Below are positions 26,632-36,140 of a stretch of DNA of 64,000 nucleotides, in pieces. Position numbers and translations under genes: made by a program. The notes below the pieces were generated by a model. The model did no database searches, was not told the origin of the DNA, and saw only the letters and a program-made list of their open reading frames with translations. Within the stretch, counting starts at the first letter, position 1. Each line of letters starts with the position of its first letter. Location of the stretch: the NCBI RefSeq assembly GCF_011777505.1, contig NZ_JAATJT010000002.1:1-64000 (forward strand), read 5' to 3'. This stretch comes from Gaetbulibacter sp. S0825. GTDB lineage: Bacteria; Bacteroidota; Bacteroidia; Flavobacteriales; Flavobacteriaceae.

Positions 26632-28059
26632 TTATAATGAAAGCTTTTTTGAAAGGTCCTCTACGTATTTTCTAAATTGCTTATCGGTAGAAGATAAATT
26701 ATCAACAGTTTTACAAGCGTGTAATACAGTAGCATGATCACGCTTACCAATTTGTGAGCCAATACTTGCTAAAGATGCTTTTGTAAATTTTTTGGCAAAG
26801 AACATCGCTAATTGTCTTGCTTGTACGATATGTCTTTTTCTAGTTTTAGATTGAAGTGTATCCACATCCATTTGGAAATAATCTGATACTACTTTCTGGA
26901 TATAATCTATAGAAACCTCACGTTTTGTATTCTTTACAAACTTCTCAACAATATCCTTTGCAAGTCCTAAAGTAATCTCTTTTTTATTAAAAGATGATTG
27001 AGCAATTAATGAAATTATTGCACCCTCAAGCTCTCTAACATTCGTTTTAATATTCTTAGCAACGTAATCTATAATGTCATCAGGCATTTCTACACCATCT
27101 CTATATAGTTTGTTTTTAAGAATTGAGACTCTAGTTTCAAAATCTGGGTTTTGTAACTCAGCTGAAAGTCCCCATTTGAACCTTGATAATAAGCGTTGCT
27201 CAATATCTTGCATATCTACAGGCGCTTTATCACTTGTTAAAATAACTTGCTTGCCATTTTGGTGTAGATGATTAAAAATATGGAAGAATACATCTTGAGT
27301 CCCTGTTTTTCCAGAAAGGAATTGCACATCGTCAATAATAAGTACATCTATTAATTGATAGAAATGTATAAAATCATTTCTATTATTCTTTTTAACCGAA
27401 TCAATATATTGTTGTGTAAATTTTTCAGCTGAAATATATAAAACCGTTTTTTCTGGGTATTTATCTTTTATATCAACACCAATAGCGTGAGCCAAATGAG
27501 TTTTTCCTAAACCAACGCCACCAAAAATCAGTAATGGATTGAATGATGTGCCTCCAGGCTTGTTAGCTACTGCTAAACCAGCATTTCTTGCTAATCTGTT
27601 AGAATCGCCTTCTAGAAAATTTTCAAAGCTGTAGTTAGGGTTTAATTGAGATTCAATCTTAACATTTCTAATTCCAGGAATCACAAATGGATTTTTAAGC
27701 TCAGGGCTTTTATTATTAAAAGGTACATCTACATCTTGCGATTTTAGACCTCCTCTGTTTGAACTAGGTATTTTCTCAGTGAATGGTTGTTTGTTGCCAT
27801 AAGTGTTTTCCATTTTTATGACATAAACCAATTTTGCGCTTTCGCCAAGTTCTTTGGTTAAGGCAACTTTTAATATTTTTACATAATGTTCTTCTAGCCA
27901 TTCATAGAAAAACTTACTAGGAACTTGGATGCTTAAGGCATTTTCAGTTAGCTTAACTGCAGAAATTGGTTCAAACCATGTTTTGTATGCTTGCGGTTGA
28001 ATGTTATCCTTTATGAATTCAAGACAGTTATTCCATACCGATTGCGCAGTTACACTCAT
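26632..28059 (-). CDS. dnaA: Chromosomal replication initiator protein
   Basis: The 475 residues hold domain I (about 1-90), a short linker, and the AAA+ domain with Walker A GGVGLGKTHLAHAIG and Walker B LIIDDVQFL. The DNA-binding domain IV has the signature IGKRDHATVLHACKTV. DnaA melts oriC and controls initiation. The 205-bp divergent spacer upstream contains only one poor DnaA-box-like site (TGTGAACAA, about 28151), which might serve autoregulation. The gene is followed by the phosphatase gene, not by dnaN, so the classical dnaA-dnaN order is absent. Confidence 0.97.
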   Translation of the reverse strand: MSVTAQSVWNNCLEFIKDNIQPQAYKTWFEPISAVKLTENALSIQVPSKFFYEWLEEHYVKILKVALTKELGESAKLVYVIKMENTYGNKQPFTEKIPSSNRGGLKSQDVDVPFNNKSPELKNPFVIPGIRNVKIESQLNPNYSFENFLEGDSNRLARNAGLAVANKPGGTSFNPLLIFGGVGLGKTHLAHAIGVDIKDKYPEKTVLYISAEKFTQQYIDSVKKNNRNDFIHFYQLIDVLIIDDVQFLSGKTGTQDVFFHIFNHLHQNGKQVILTSDKAPVDMQDIEQRLLSRFKWGLSAELQNPDFETRVSILKNKLYRDGVEMPDDIIDYVAKNIKTNVRELEGAIISLIAQSSFNKKEITLGLAKDIVEKFVKNTKREVSIDYIQKVVSDYFQMDVDTLQSKTRKRHIVQARQLAMFFAKKFTKASLASIGSQIGKRDHATVLHACKTVDNLSSTDKQFRKYVEDLSKKLSL

Positions 28060-28264
28060 TATCCTTTGTAAAATTAATAGTTTGTTAGTTGGTTGGTAGA
28101 AAATTAAAGAATAGGGGTTTTCTCTGTTTGTTTTCTACACGACAAATATGTGAACAAAATTCTAAAAAAAAAAATAGATGTCTATTGAATTTTCAGTTTT
28201 TTTTTCGCATGTTTAAATCCGCATGAAAATACAAAATTATTTTTAAAACATCCTCTTATATTTT

Positions 28265-28663
28265 ATGAAAAGCTACGAGACAAAAATTCGTATTAGATAT
28301 GGTGAGACAGACCAAATGGGTGTTGTCTATCATGGTAATTATTCAAACTTTTTAGAGATAGGAAGGATAGAGTGGCTGAGGTCTCTTGGTGTGTCTTATA
28401 AGCAGATGGAGCTAGACGGAATCATGCTTCCGGTGATTTCGTTATCTTTAAAATATAAAAAATCGGCGTGTTATGATGACGTGATTTGTGTAAAAACAAT
28501 TTTAAAAAAATCTCCAACAGCAACGATAGAATTTGATTATGAAATCACAAATGAGGCAGGAGAAATTTTAACTTTAGGGAACACAATTTTGGCTTTTATT
28601 AATATGAAGACGAATCGCCCTACAAGATGCCCAAAATTTATTTTAGACAAACTGCAAAATTAA
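28265..28663 (+). CDS. Acyl-CoA thioesterase, YbgC/4HBT family
   Basis: A 132-residue hot-dog-fold protein. YGETDQMGVVYHGNYSNFLE carries the family's Asp and the Y-HGNY motif, followed by EIGRIEWLRSLG. It should hydrolyse short- or medium-chain acyl-CoA or act on acyl-carrier substrates. It stands alone, divergent from dnaA, and not with tol-pal genes. Its stop shares TTAA with the stop of the convergent YigZ gene. Confidence 0.9.
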   Translation: MKSYETKIRIRYGETDQMGVVYHGNYSNFLEIGRIEWLRSLGVSYKQMELDGIMLPVISLSLKYKKSACYDDVICVKTILKKSPTATIEFDYEITNEAGEILTLGNTILAFINMKTNRPTRCPKFILDKLQN

Positions 28664-29274
28664 TCGTTAAACTCACTTATCTTAACCTCAAATATTTGGT
28701 TAAAAACATTAAAAATTGCTTTTGCTTCTTTTTTTCTTACCGAAATATGAATTTGACAATCTAATTCTAGTTTTTGATTGACAATTTTTAACTGTTTTTC
28801 TTTTATAACTCTCATCACTTTGTCCATATTTTTATAATCAAACTTAATGAGGTAATCTATATTTATTGTTTTTGTCACAATTTTTGAACTCTCTAGAGCA
28901 AGTTGAGCAGAAGTCTTATAAGCGTTTATCAAGCCTCCAACGCCTAGTTTTACACCTCCAAAATATCTAACAACCACAACAAGCACATTAGTAACATCAA
29001 ACGATTGTATTTGTCCATAAATTGGCATTCCTGCGCTGTTATTTGGTTCGCCATCATCATTAGCTCTGTAGGAAATGTTTTGGGTGCCAATTTGATATGC
29101 ATAGCACCAATGTCTTGCCGAATGGTGTTGTTTTTTTAGTTTTTCTATTATTGACTTAACTTCTTCTTCTGAAGTCACAGGAAAAGCATATCCAAAAAAC
29201 TTGCTATTCTTGTCTTTAAAAAGCACTTCTTGCGATGGCCTTGTGATTGTTTTATATGTGTCGTTTATTTCCAA
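28660..29274 (-). CDS. YigZ/IMPACT family protein
   Basis: The 204 residues show the UPF0029 N-domain (SKFFGYAFPVTSEEEV, ARHWCYAYQIG, DDGEPNNSAGMPIYG, VVVRYFGGVKLGVGGL) and a smaller C-terminal ferredoxin-like domain. The family is related to eukaryotic IMPACT and may contact the ribosome or tRNA, but its bacterial role is not settled. One base separates it from the EamA gene upstream. The operon ribD-HAD-EamA-yigZ reads on the minus strand. Confidence 0.9.
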   Translation of the reverse strand: MEINDTYKTITRPSQEVLFKDKNSKFFGYAFPVTSEEEVKSIIEKLKKQHHSARHWCYAYQIGTQNISYRANDDGEPNNSAGMPIYGQIQSFDVTNVLVVVVRYFGGVKLGVGGLINAYKTSAQLALESSKIVTKTINIDYLIKFDYKNMDKVMRVIKEKQLKIVNQKLELDCQIHISVRKKEAKAIFNVFNQIFEVKISEFND

Positions 29275-29275
29275 C

Positions 29276-30139
29276 TTACGCCAAAGTTACTAATAGAATG
29301 GAAACAATTGCTAAACTTATACCTATCCAATTCTTTTTTGATATGGATTCTCTAAACAAGAACAAGCCTACAAGTGTTGATACCATTACTATAGCAACAT
29401 TATTAACTGTAAATAGTGTTGAGCTTTCTAAGCCTTTAAATTGTAATGCTTTTAATAAGAAAACAATGGAATAGTAATTAATGATGCCTAGAATAATACC
29501 ACCTATGACATTTTTTATTTCAAATTTAATGGATTGTTTTATTGTGTTATATACTAAGATAAGTAAACCAATAATTGCTGCACACCCAAATATGGTTGCT
29601 GAAAATATTGGAATACCATTTTTAGGCACATATGTTGTTTCAAGATATTTTATGGAGGCATCAATAACTCCAGAACCTAAGAAGAGTATAAAAGGAAGGA
29701 ATATTCCTTGCCTAAGACTAATGGATGATTTGGCTTTTATTGCTGTAAGATAGACTGCAATAAGCGCTAAAATAATTCCAAATACTTTCTGAAAACCAAC
29801 ACTCTCATTATAAACATATAATCCAAAAATAACTGGAATAACCACACTCATTTTACTAGCAACTGAAGCTACCGATAACCCATTGCGTTGAGCGGTTAAT
29901 GCCATTAAGTTAAAAACAGAGATAAATAGAAAGCCTAATAATATAGCGCCTAAAAACCATTTTGAGTTAAAAATTTCAGATGTATTTATTGGAGATTTAT
30001 AGCTAATAAGTCCGCAAATGCAAGCAGTTACGTAATTAGCAACAATTGCTTGAAACGTATTTATTCTAAAACGATTAAATAGCTTGAATACCACAAAAAT
30101 TGCAGTTGATGCTAGAATGCTGAGTAAGAGATATATCAA
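29276..30139 (-). CDS. EamA/DMT superfamily transporter
   Basis: Ten predicted membrane helices in 287 residues arise from two EamA halves. The first includes ANYVTACICGLISY and LMALTAQRNGLSVASVASKM; the second includes LKALQFKGLESSTLFTVNNV and ISLAIVSILLVTLA. It is an inner-membrane exporter or importer of small metabolites; the substrate cannot be deduced. Its start overlaps the HAD stop by four bases, placing it in the ribD operon, but a link to riboflavin is only positional. Confidence 0.87.
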   Translation of the reverse strand: MIYLLLSILASTAIFVVFKLFNRFRINTFQAIVANYVTACICGLISYKSPINTSEIFNSKWFLGAILLGFLFISVFNLMALTAQRNGLSVASVASKMSVVIPVIFGLYVYNESVGFQKVFGIILALIAVYLTAIKAKSSISLRQGIFLPFILFLGSGVIDASIKYLETTYVPKNGIPIFSATIFGCAAIIGLLILVYNTIKQSIKFEIKNVIGGIILGIINYYSIVFLLKALQFKGLESSTLFTVNNVAIVMVSTLVGLFLFRESISKKNWIGISLAIVSILLVTLA

Positions 30140-30759
30140 AATAAATGCTTCTTAATGGAAAATAAATGGATGATATCATCTTTTTCTGGAATCAAATTCC
30201 AAGTATGAATGCCTAGTTTTGATGCTGACTCTGTGTTTTCTTTTAAATCATCAATAAATAAACATTCATTTGGATGTAAGTTGTTTTCATTTAAAACAAA
30301 TTCATAAATAGATGGACTGGGCTTGCTTAAATGAATTTCTTGTGATAAATAAAATTTGTTAAAACAATTTTTAAACTTTTCATAACGCGGCAAACTCATG
30401 TTCTCGATAACCTGTTCAATATGTAAATCGTTGGTATTACTTAGTAAAATAAGGTTGTATGTGTTTTTAGAAGCAAGGTTTTCAATAAATTGAAGTCGAT
30501 GCTCTGGAAAATCAAGAATAATACTATTCCAAGCTTTTATAAAATCTTGAGTGGCGATACTTGGAAATTTCTTATTGAAATAGTCAATTAATTCGTCAGT
30601 TGAAATCAATCCTTTTTCATATTCTGAAGCTATATGATACATGTCTAAACTTATAGCTTCGGGTATTCCTAAGCTAATGAGCTCTCTTTTAATGGCTGGT
30701 TTATCTAAATTGATAAATACATCGCCAAAATCGAATATAATGGTTTTAATTATTGACAT
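30136..30759 (-). CDS. HAD family hydrolase (subfamily IA)
   Basis: The 207-residue protein carries HAD motif I FDFGDV (Asp10), motif II ILLSNTND, the lysine in HLSKPSPSIYEF and motif IV CLFIDDLKEN, with an alpha-helical cap between I and II. Motif I has Gly-Asp in place of the common DxDGT but retains the second Asp. It is a likely phosphatase. In the riboflavin pathway a HAD enzyme removes the phosphate after RibD, and the 14-nt overlap with ribD makes that role tempting but unproven. Confidence 0.85.
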   Translation of the reverse strand: MSIIKTIIFDFGDVFINLDKPAIKRELISLGIPEAISLDMYHIASEYEKGLISTDELIDYFNKKFPSIATQDFIKAWNSIILDFPEHRLQFIENLASKNTYNLILLSNTNDLHIEQVIENMSLPRYEKFKNCFNKFYLSQEIHLSKPSPSIYEFVLNENNLHPNECLFIDDLKENTESASKLGIHTWNLIPEKDDIIHLFSIKKHLF

Positions 30760-31729
30760 ATATTTTTAATGTATCATCGAGTATTTGTTTTTCTGAAATC
30801 AAATTTCCTGCAAAAACGGGGGCTTTTATACCTTCTTTAAATGTGTTCTTGCCAGTAAATACTCTGGCCTCATCCCAAAGACCCGAATTAATAAAAAGCT
30901 TCAAGGTTTTTGCACCTCCTTCAATAATTACAGAGTTGATATCTGCTTCATATAACTTATTGCAAATTCCTTTGGCTGAGTTGTCGTTAATTATTAAGGT
31001 TTTAGCTTTGTTATCAAATACTTTAAATTCTTTTGAGAGTATATTGTGTTTATCTAAAACAATGCGAATCGGATTCTTTCCATCCCAATCTCTTGTGGTT
31101 AAACTTGGGTTGTCTTCTAATACAGTATTTGTGCCAACTAAAATGGCTTGTTCTTCAGCTCGCCATTTGTGAACCAATTGCCTCGAGTGTGTATTGGTTA
31201 TCCAAACAGGTTGTTTTTCTTTTTTATGTAATGGAGCAATAAACCCATCAGCAGTTTCTGCCCACTTTAATATAATATAAGGACGTTTTTTATTGTGAAA
31301 TGTAAAAAAACGTTTGTGGTGCTCTTTACATTCCTCCTCTAAAACACCAACTTTAACATTGCAATCAGCTGCTTTAAGTTTAGCAATACCCTTTCCTGCA
31401 ACTTTTTCATTATCATCGAGACAGCCAATAACTATATTTGGAATGCCATGTTCAATAATCAAATTACTGCAAGGAGGCGTTTTTCCAAAATGAGAGCAAG
31501 GTTCTAATGTGACATATAAAGTGGCTTCTTTTAAAAGCGATGTATCCTTGACTGAGTTAATGGCATTCACTTCTGCATGAGCACCACCATAAGGACATGT
31601 AAAGCCTTCTCCAATAATTGTTGAGTTGTAAACAATCACACAACCAACCATTGGATTTGGTGCAGTTGTGCCTAATCCATTTTTAGCAATCTCTATACAG
31701 CGAGATATGTATTTTTCGTGTATCTTCAC
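30746..31729 (-). CDS. ribD: Bifunctional riboflavin biosynthesis protein (deaminase/reductase)
   Basis: RibD deaminates and then reduces the pyrimidine intermediate made from GTP. The deaminase zinc site is His51-Ala-Glu53 (GGAHAEVNAI), Cys78 and Cys87 (EPCSHFGKTPPC). The reductase domain from about 150 has YIILKWAETADGFIAP and IIEGGAKTLKLFI. The start is GTG at 31729; the ATG two bases away is out of frame and meets a stop. A -7 box ends four bases before the GTG, implying a leaderless message. The other rib genes are elsewhere. Confidence 0.95.
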   Translation of the reverse strand: MKIHEKYISRCIEIAKNGLGTTAPNPMVGCVIVYNSTIIGEGFTCPYGGAHAEVNAINSVKDTSLLKEATLYVTLEPCSHFGKTPPCSNLIIEHGIPNIVIGCLDDNEKVAGKGIAKLKAADCNVKVGVLEEECKEHHKRFFTFHNKKRPYIILKWAETADGFIAPLHKKEKQPVWITNTHSRQLVHKWRAEEQAILVGTNTVLEDNPSLTTRDWDGKNPIRIVLDKHNILSKEFKVFDNKAKTLIINDNSAKGICNKLYEADINSVIIEGGAKTLKLFINSGLWDEARVFTGKNTFKEGIKAPVFAGNLISEKQILDDTLKIYVNN

Positions 31730-31733
31730 ATCA

Positions 31734-31741
31734 CAAAAATA
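31734..31741 (-). promoter_or_regulatory. ribD -7 box TATTTTTG
   Basis: An exact TAnnTTTG match with exactly four bases before the GTG start, the same spacing as murQ. No -33 TTG is recognisable. The spacer to the divergent GNAT gene is only 37 bp. Confidence 0.5.
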
Positions 31742-31766
31742 CTATTAAATAATCGGTAATTATAAC

Positions 31767-32246
31767 ATGATTATTAGAGAAATAAAACCCGAAGATAATC
31801 TCTCAATAGAAGCAATTATGACCAATTGTTTTAAAGAGTATGGTTTGCCAGTTTCTGGTTCTTCACTTGAAGATGAAGACGTTAAAAGCATGTATGAAGG
31901 TTTTCAAGGAGAAAGAGCTGTTTATTATGTTGTTGAAGAACAAGGAAAAGTACTAGGTGGAGGAGGTGTTAAGCAATTGCAAGGAGCAGCAAAAGATACT
32001 TGCGAATTGCAAAAAATGTATTTTCATCCTGACGCTCGTGGAAAAGGTTTTGGTAAGAAGATGTTTGATTTGTGCATGAAAGCAGCAAAAGAGTTTAATT
32101 ATAAATATTGCTATCTCGAATCAGCTTCGCAACTTAAATCTGCTATCAAATTATATGAGAAAAACGGCTTTAAACACTTAGATAAACCATTGGGGAATAC
32201 AGGTCACGTTATTTGTGGTGTATACATGCTTAAAAAACTACTATGA
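31767..32246 (+). CDS. GNAT family N-acetyltransferase
   Basis: A 159-residue acetyltransferase. LQKMYFHPDARGKGFGKKMF bears the acetyl-CoA loop (RGKGFG), and YCYLESASQLKSAIKLYEKN and GFKHLDKP form the usual C-terminal half. The substrate is unknown. It overlaps prmC by four bases and is divergent to ribD. Confidence 0.87.
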   Translation: MIIREIKPEDNLSIEAIMTNCFKEYGLPVSGSSLEDEDVKSMYEGFQGERAVYYVVEEQGKVLGGGGVKQLQGAAKDTCELQKMYFHPDARGKGFGKKMFDLCMKAAKEFNYKYCYLESASQLKSAIKLYEKNGFKHLDKPLGNTGHVICGVYMLKKLL

Positions 32247-33091
32247 TACTAAAATCATTACGAACTTATTTTAACAACGCGCTTTTAGGTTATTACCCTG
32301 AAACTGAAATCGAGTCGTTTTTTCACTTACTTTCAGAGAGAATATTAAAGCTAAAGCGCATAGATATTTCTCAAAGTTTATATGCTGTTGTTTCTGGTAA
32401 GAAATACGATAAGTTTGAAAAAGCTATAGATAGACTAAAAAAATACGAGCCCATTCAATATATACTTGGTGATACTGAGTTTTATGGATTAATAATTAAA
32501 GTAAATCCTTCAGTATTAATCCCCAGACCAGAAACCGAAGAACTTGTTGATTGGATTATTAAAGATTGTAAAGACAAGAAGAGTATTTCCATTTTAGATA
32601 TAGGAACAGGAAGTGGTTGTATTGCTATAGCACTATCTAAGAATTTACCAAATGCTTCCATAGTAGCATTAGATGTTAGTAGCGACGCTTTAAAAATAGC
32701 TAAGCAAAATGCCATAGATAATGAAGTTGAAATTGAATTTGTCGAAGCAGATATTTTAGATTGGGATTCTACCAATATGCAATTTGATGTTATTGTATCT
32801 AATCCACCTTATGTTCGTGAGCTTGAAAAACAAATGATGAGCGCAAATGTATTAGACCACGAGCCACATTTAGCATTATTTGTTGAAGATGATGATGCCT
32901 TATTGTTTTACAGAAAAATCACCGATGTAGCTGCTAATATTTTGAAGCCAAATGGTCAATTGTATTTTGAAATAAATGAAAACTTAGGCGAAAGCACCAA
33001 AGAATTACTGACAGAGAAAAGTTTTAACGAGATAGAATTAAAAAGAGATTTTTTTGAGAAAGATCGAATGATTAAAGCCATAAAATCATGA
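32243..33091 (+). CDS. prmC: Peptide chain release factor N5-glutamine methyltransferase
   Basis: PrmC methylates the GGQ glutamine of release factors RF1 and RF2. The helical N-domain is followed by FYGLIIKVNPSVLIPRPETE, the SAM loop DIGTGSGCIAIAL and the substrate motif NPPYVRE, all diagnostic, over 282 residues. The middle gene of a GNAT-prmC-LOG operon with ATGA-type overlaps on both sides. Confidence 0.96.
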   Translation: MILKSLRTYFNNALLGYYPETEIESFFHLLSERILKLKRIDISQSLYAVVSGKKYDKFEKAIDRLKKYEPIQYILGDTEFYGLIIKVNPSVLIPRPETEELVDWIIKDCKDKKSISILDIGTGSGCIAIALSKNLPNASIVALDVSSDALKIAKQNAIDNEVEIEFVEADILDWDSTNMQFDVIVSNPPYVRELEKQMMSANVLDHEPHLALFVEDDDALLFYRKITDVAANILKPNGQLYFEINENLGESTKELLTEKSFNEIELKRDFFEKDRMIKAIKS

Positions 33092-33678
33092 ATGATTTAA
33101 AAGCTATAGCTGTATTTTGTGCGAGTAGTGAAGGAAATGATACTAAAATAATTTCTGAAGCTGAAACATTAGGAAAAACTTTGGCAAACGAAAATATTAC
33201 TTTAGTCTATGGTGCTGCAAAAATTGGTATCATGGGAAAAATTGCCCAGGCATCATTGGACAATCATGGAAAAGTGATTGGGGTAATTCCAGAGTTCTTA
33301 AAACTAAAAGAGGTCGTGCATTTAGGGTTGACAGAACTAATAACCACAGACAATATGCACGAACGTAAACTGAAAATGCATGAGCTGTCGGACGGATTCA
33401 TTACGCTTCCTGGAGGTTTTGGTACGTTAGAAGAATTGTTTGAAATTATTACTTGGGCACAATTAGGCTTGCACCAAAAACCAATTGGTTTATTAAACAT
33501 CAATGGTTTTTATAATGATTTGATAAGCATGTTGGAAACCATGGTTGCTAAAGGACTACTAAAAATGGCAAATTTTAAGCTATTGATTGTTGAAGATGAT
33601 ATTAATAGGTTGCTCGATAAAATGAGACACTATAAACGGCAACCTGTTCCTAAGTGGTTAAAAGCTGATAGAACTTAG
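33088..33678 (+). CDS. LOG family protein (TIGR00730), nucleotide phosphoribohydrolase
   Basis: The 196-residue Rossmann-like protein has the LOG signature LPGGFGTLEELFE and AVFCASSEGND at the start, with MHERKLKMHELSDGFI before it. Family members split cytokinin or other nucleoside monophosphates into base and ribose-5-phosphate. In bacteria without plant contact the role is probably purine housekeeping. Its stop shares TTAG with the stop of the convergent mannosidase gene. Confidence 0.9.
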   Translation: MNDLKAIAVFCASSEGNDTKIISEAETLGKTLANENITLVYGAAKIGIMGKIAQASLDNHGKVIGVIPEFLKLKEVVHLGLTELITTDNMHERKLKMHELSDGFITLPGGFGTLEELFEIITWAQLGLHQKPIGLLNINGFYNDLISMLETMVAKGLLKMANFKLLIVEDDINRLLDKMRHYKRQPVPKWLKADRT

Positions 33679-36140
33679 TTTATAAAATTATTCAATGTTT
33701 TAATCTTCAAATCGTTTAAGGTTTCGGCTTCTGTTGTAAAGTCAATTTCTAGAATTTTATTTGGTAGTAAATCAAAGAAGTTATCACTAAAATGACCTTT
33801 TTCTTTAGTAAAAAGAAATACATCCTTTTGTAGAGTAGAGCTAGATAGTTTTACCTTAAATCCAGATGAAGTTTTTGTAATTTCTTTAGTTATTTCTGCT
33901 TGTTGAAGTTTTAAGTCTTTAGGCTTTGCTAAAAAATATGTTGAGGTTGTATTGTTGAAGCTCGATACGAGAACAGCATTCTTTTTGTCAATGCCTTCTA
34001 GATTTAGTTCATGCATTAAATCGCTACTGTTTTCTAAAGCAGTTACTTCTTTTGAAAATGACCACAATTCTTTTCCAGAGAAATCAATCAATTTTAAATG
34101 AAGCGTATCGGTTACAGTTAGATTGTCATTAATAACAAATGTTTTAAGCACATTATCTTTAATCGTTGGAGACACTAGCACATTCTCAAAACTCTTTTTA
34201 GCCTTGTAATGTAATGCTTTCCAGTTTCCAAAAAAGTCTATGCTAGACCATGAAATAGATGGCCAACAATCATTTAATTGCCAAAACAAAGTTCCCATAT
34301 TATAAGGTTTTGCACGTCGTTGTGCTTCGAGTCCCTTAGTAATGCCATAGGCTTGAACTACCTGACTCATGTAAACGTAATCTTCAGCTTGAGTTGGGAC
34401 AGGAAAATCACGCTGCATGTACTCATCAATTAACTGAAATCCTCGAACATGTTTTTGATGATTTTTAAACCCTTCTGAAGTAATCTCTAAGGAATCACTT
34501 TGGTTGATATAATTAATCACCTCATAACTTGGAAACGATTGCATTCCGAATTCACTCATAAATCTTGGTACACGCTCTTCCAAATGCTCAAAAGGATAGC
34601 CATCATGCCAAATCCACCAATCGTGAGCGTCACCTTCAAATTCGTATTTCGGATTGCCGCGTCCATATTTTGGAGACGATTCCCAATAATATGTATCAGT
34701 TAATTTAGCGACTGTATTCGGTAAAATAGAATCAAACACCTTTAAATAATTACTCCAAATCTCTTCTTTTTCAGATTCTGAACGACCATCTTGCCAACCC
34801 CAACGATGCCAACCTTCACTATTTTCATTATTGCCACACCACAATGCAATACTTGCGTGATTTCTTAGGCGTTTTAGATTGTCAATGGCTTCTTGTTGTA
34901 CATTTTGCAAATAGTCTTTATCTCCAGGATACATGGCACAGGCAAACATAAAATCTTGCCAAACTAAAATGCCCTTTTTGTCGCATAGGTCATAAAAGAT
35001 ATCATTCTCATAAATACCTCCTCCCCAAACTCGCAGCATATTCATGTTGGCATCAACTGCATCGTCAAGCAATTTTTCATAATGAGCATCTGTGACTTTG
35101 TTTTGCATGCTATTTTGCGGAATATAATTGGCTCCTTTAGCATACACAGGAACATCATTGACTTTAAAATAAAACGATTCGCCAACGCTATCTTTTTTGG
35201 TGACGAGTTCTATTGTTCTTAAGCCTATTTTTGTGGAGATGCTGTCTAAAATGGCATTTCCTTTTTTAACTACAACTTTAATATCATACAAATATGGTTC
35301 TCCTAAATTGTGAGGCCACCAACGTTTAGGGTTTTTGATTAGAAGCCTTGTAGCCCAAGTATGGCCTTTTAAAACTTCACTTGAAGTTTTGTAAAGGAGG
35401 TCATTTATATATATATTATATGTTAAAGACTTATCTAGTTCTATGGAGGAGATTTTCTTAATATCCAATACTAAATCAGCAATAGAATCATTTAATTTCA
35501 ATTGCTTTACATAAAAATCATCAATCTTAAAATCATTCCAAGCCACCAATTTCACAGGTCGCCAAATTCCGCTAGTATTTAATTTTGGTCCCCAATCCCA
35601 ACCATATTGAAACTGCGCTTTTCTGGTAAAAATACGGTTGCCTTCTGGTAGAGAATAACCTAGCTTTGCTTTTTCTTGTTCTTCAAATTTCGTAGTGTTC
35701 TCAAATAAAATTCGTAATATATTCTCAGTTTTCAATAATGGTTTCACATCAACTTGAAATTCACGAAAGGCATTGTTGGTTTTTAAAATTAAACTGTCAT
35801 TTAAAAATATAGAAGCATAGGTATCTAGACCTTTAAAATTAAGTTCTATATTTTGCTTTTGAAGTGTTTTCTTATCCACTGAAAAGGTGGTTTTATATTC
35901 CCAATCGGTTTCCGAAATCCATTGTAAATCGTGCTCATTGTTTCCAATAAAAGGATTTTCAATAAGGTTATTTTCTAATAAATCGGAATGCACATTACCT
36001 GGAACAGTAGCAGAATTCCAATTGGAGTCAGTTACTTTTTTGAATTCCCAATTGTTGTGTAACTCAATTGTTTGAGGGACATCATGCTTGGTTTGACAAC
36101 TCAAACAAACGAGAATTAAGAGTAATAGACTATATCTCAT
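33675..36140 (-). CDS. Beta-mannosidase lipoprotein, GH2
   Basis: A lipobox (VCLSC, cysteine near residue 15) predicts a lipid-anchored protein of the periplasm or surface. The 821 residues carry the GH2 sandwich domains (WEFKKV, FKGLDTYASIFLNDS) and the TIM barrel with acid/base Glu in LWCGNNENSEGW and nucleophile Glu in FMSEFGMQSFPS. The C-terminal sandwich follows. This pattern matches exo-beta-mannosidases, which release terminal beta-1,4-mannose. It is last in an operon with GH20 and CutC genes, its start overlapping the CutC end by 11 bases. Confidence 0.93.
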   Translation of the reverse strand: MRYSLLLLILVCLSCQTKHDVPQTIELHNNWEFKKVTDSNWNSATVPGNVHSDLLENNLIENPFIGNNEHDLQWISETDWEYKTTFSVDKKTLQKQNIELNFKGLDTYASIFLNDSLILKTNNAFREFQVDVKPLLKTENILRILFENTTKFEEQEKAKLGYSLPEGNRIFTRKAQFQYGWDWGPKLNTSGIWRPVKLVAWNDFKIDDFYVKQLKLNDSIADLVLDIKKISSIELDKSLTYNIYINDLLYKTSSEVLKGHTWATRLLIKNPKRWWPHNLGEPYLYDIKVVVKKGNAILDSISTKIGLRTIELVTKKDSVGESFYFKVNDVPVYAKGANYIPQNSMQNKVTDAHYEKLLDDAVDANMNMLRVWGGGIYENDIFYDLCDKKGILVWQDFMFACAMYPGDKDYLQNVQQEAIDNLKRLRNHASIALWCGNNENSEGWHRWGWQDGRSESEKEEIWSNYLKVFDSILPNTVAKLTDTYYWESSPKYGRGNPKYEFEGDAHDWWIWHDGYPFEHLEERVPRFMSEFGMQSFPSYEVINYINQSDSLEITSEGFKNHQKHVRGFQLIDEYMQRDFPVPTQAEDYVYMSQVVQAYGITKGLEAQRRAKPYNMGTLFWQLNDCWPSISWSSIDFFGNWKALHYKAKKSFENVLVSPTIKDNVLKTFVINDNLTVTDTLHLKLIDFSGKELWSFSKEVTALENSSDLMHELNLEGIDKKNAVLVSSFNNTTSTYFLAKPKDLKLQQAEITKEITKTSSGFKVKLSSSTLQKDVFLFTKEKGHFSDNFFDLLPNKILEIDFTTEAETLNDLKIKTLNNFIN

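Noticed and set aside
28060-28264. Possible oriC in the spacer upstream of dnaA
   Set aside because: Only one DnaA-box-like site (TGTGAACAA) with mismatches and one weaker TTTTCTACA were found; no cluster of boxes and no dnaN beside dnaA. Better taken as an ordinary divergent spacer.
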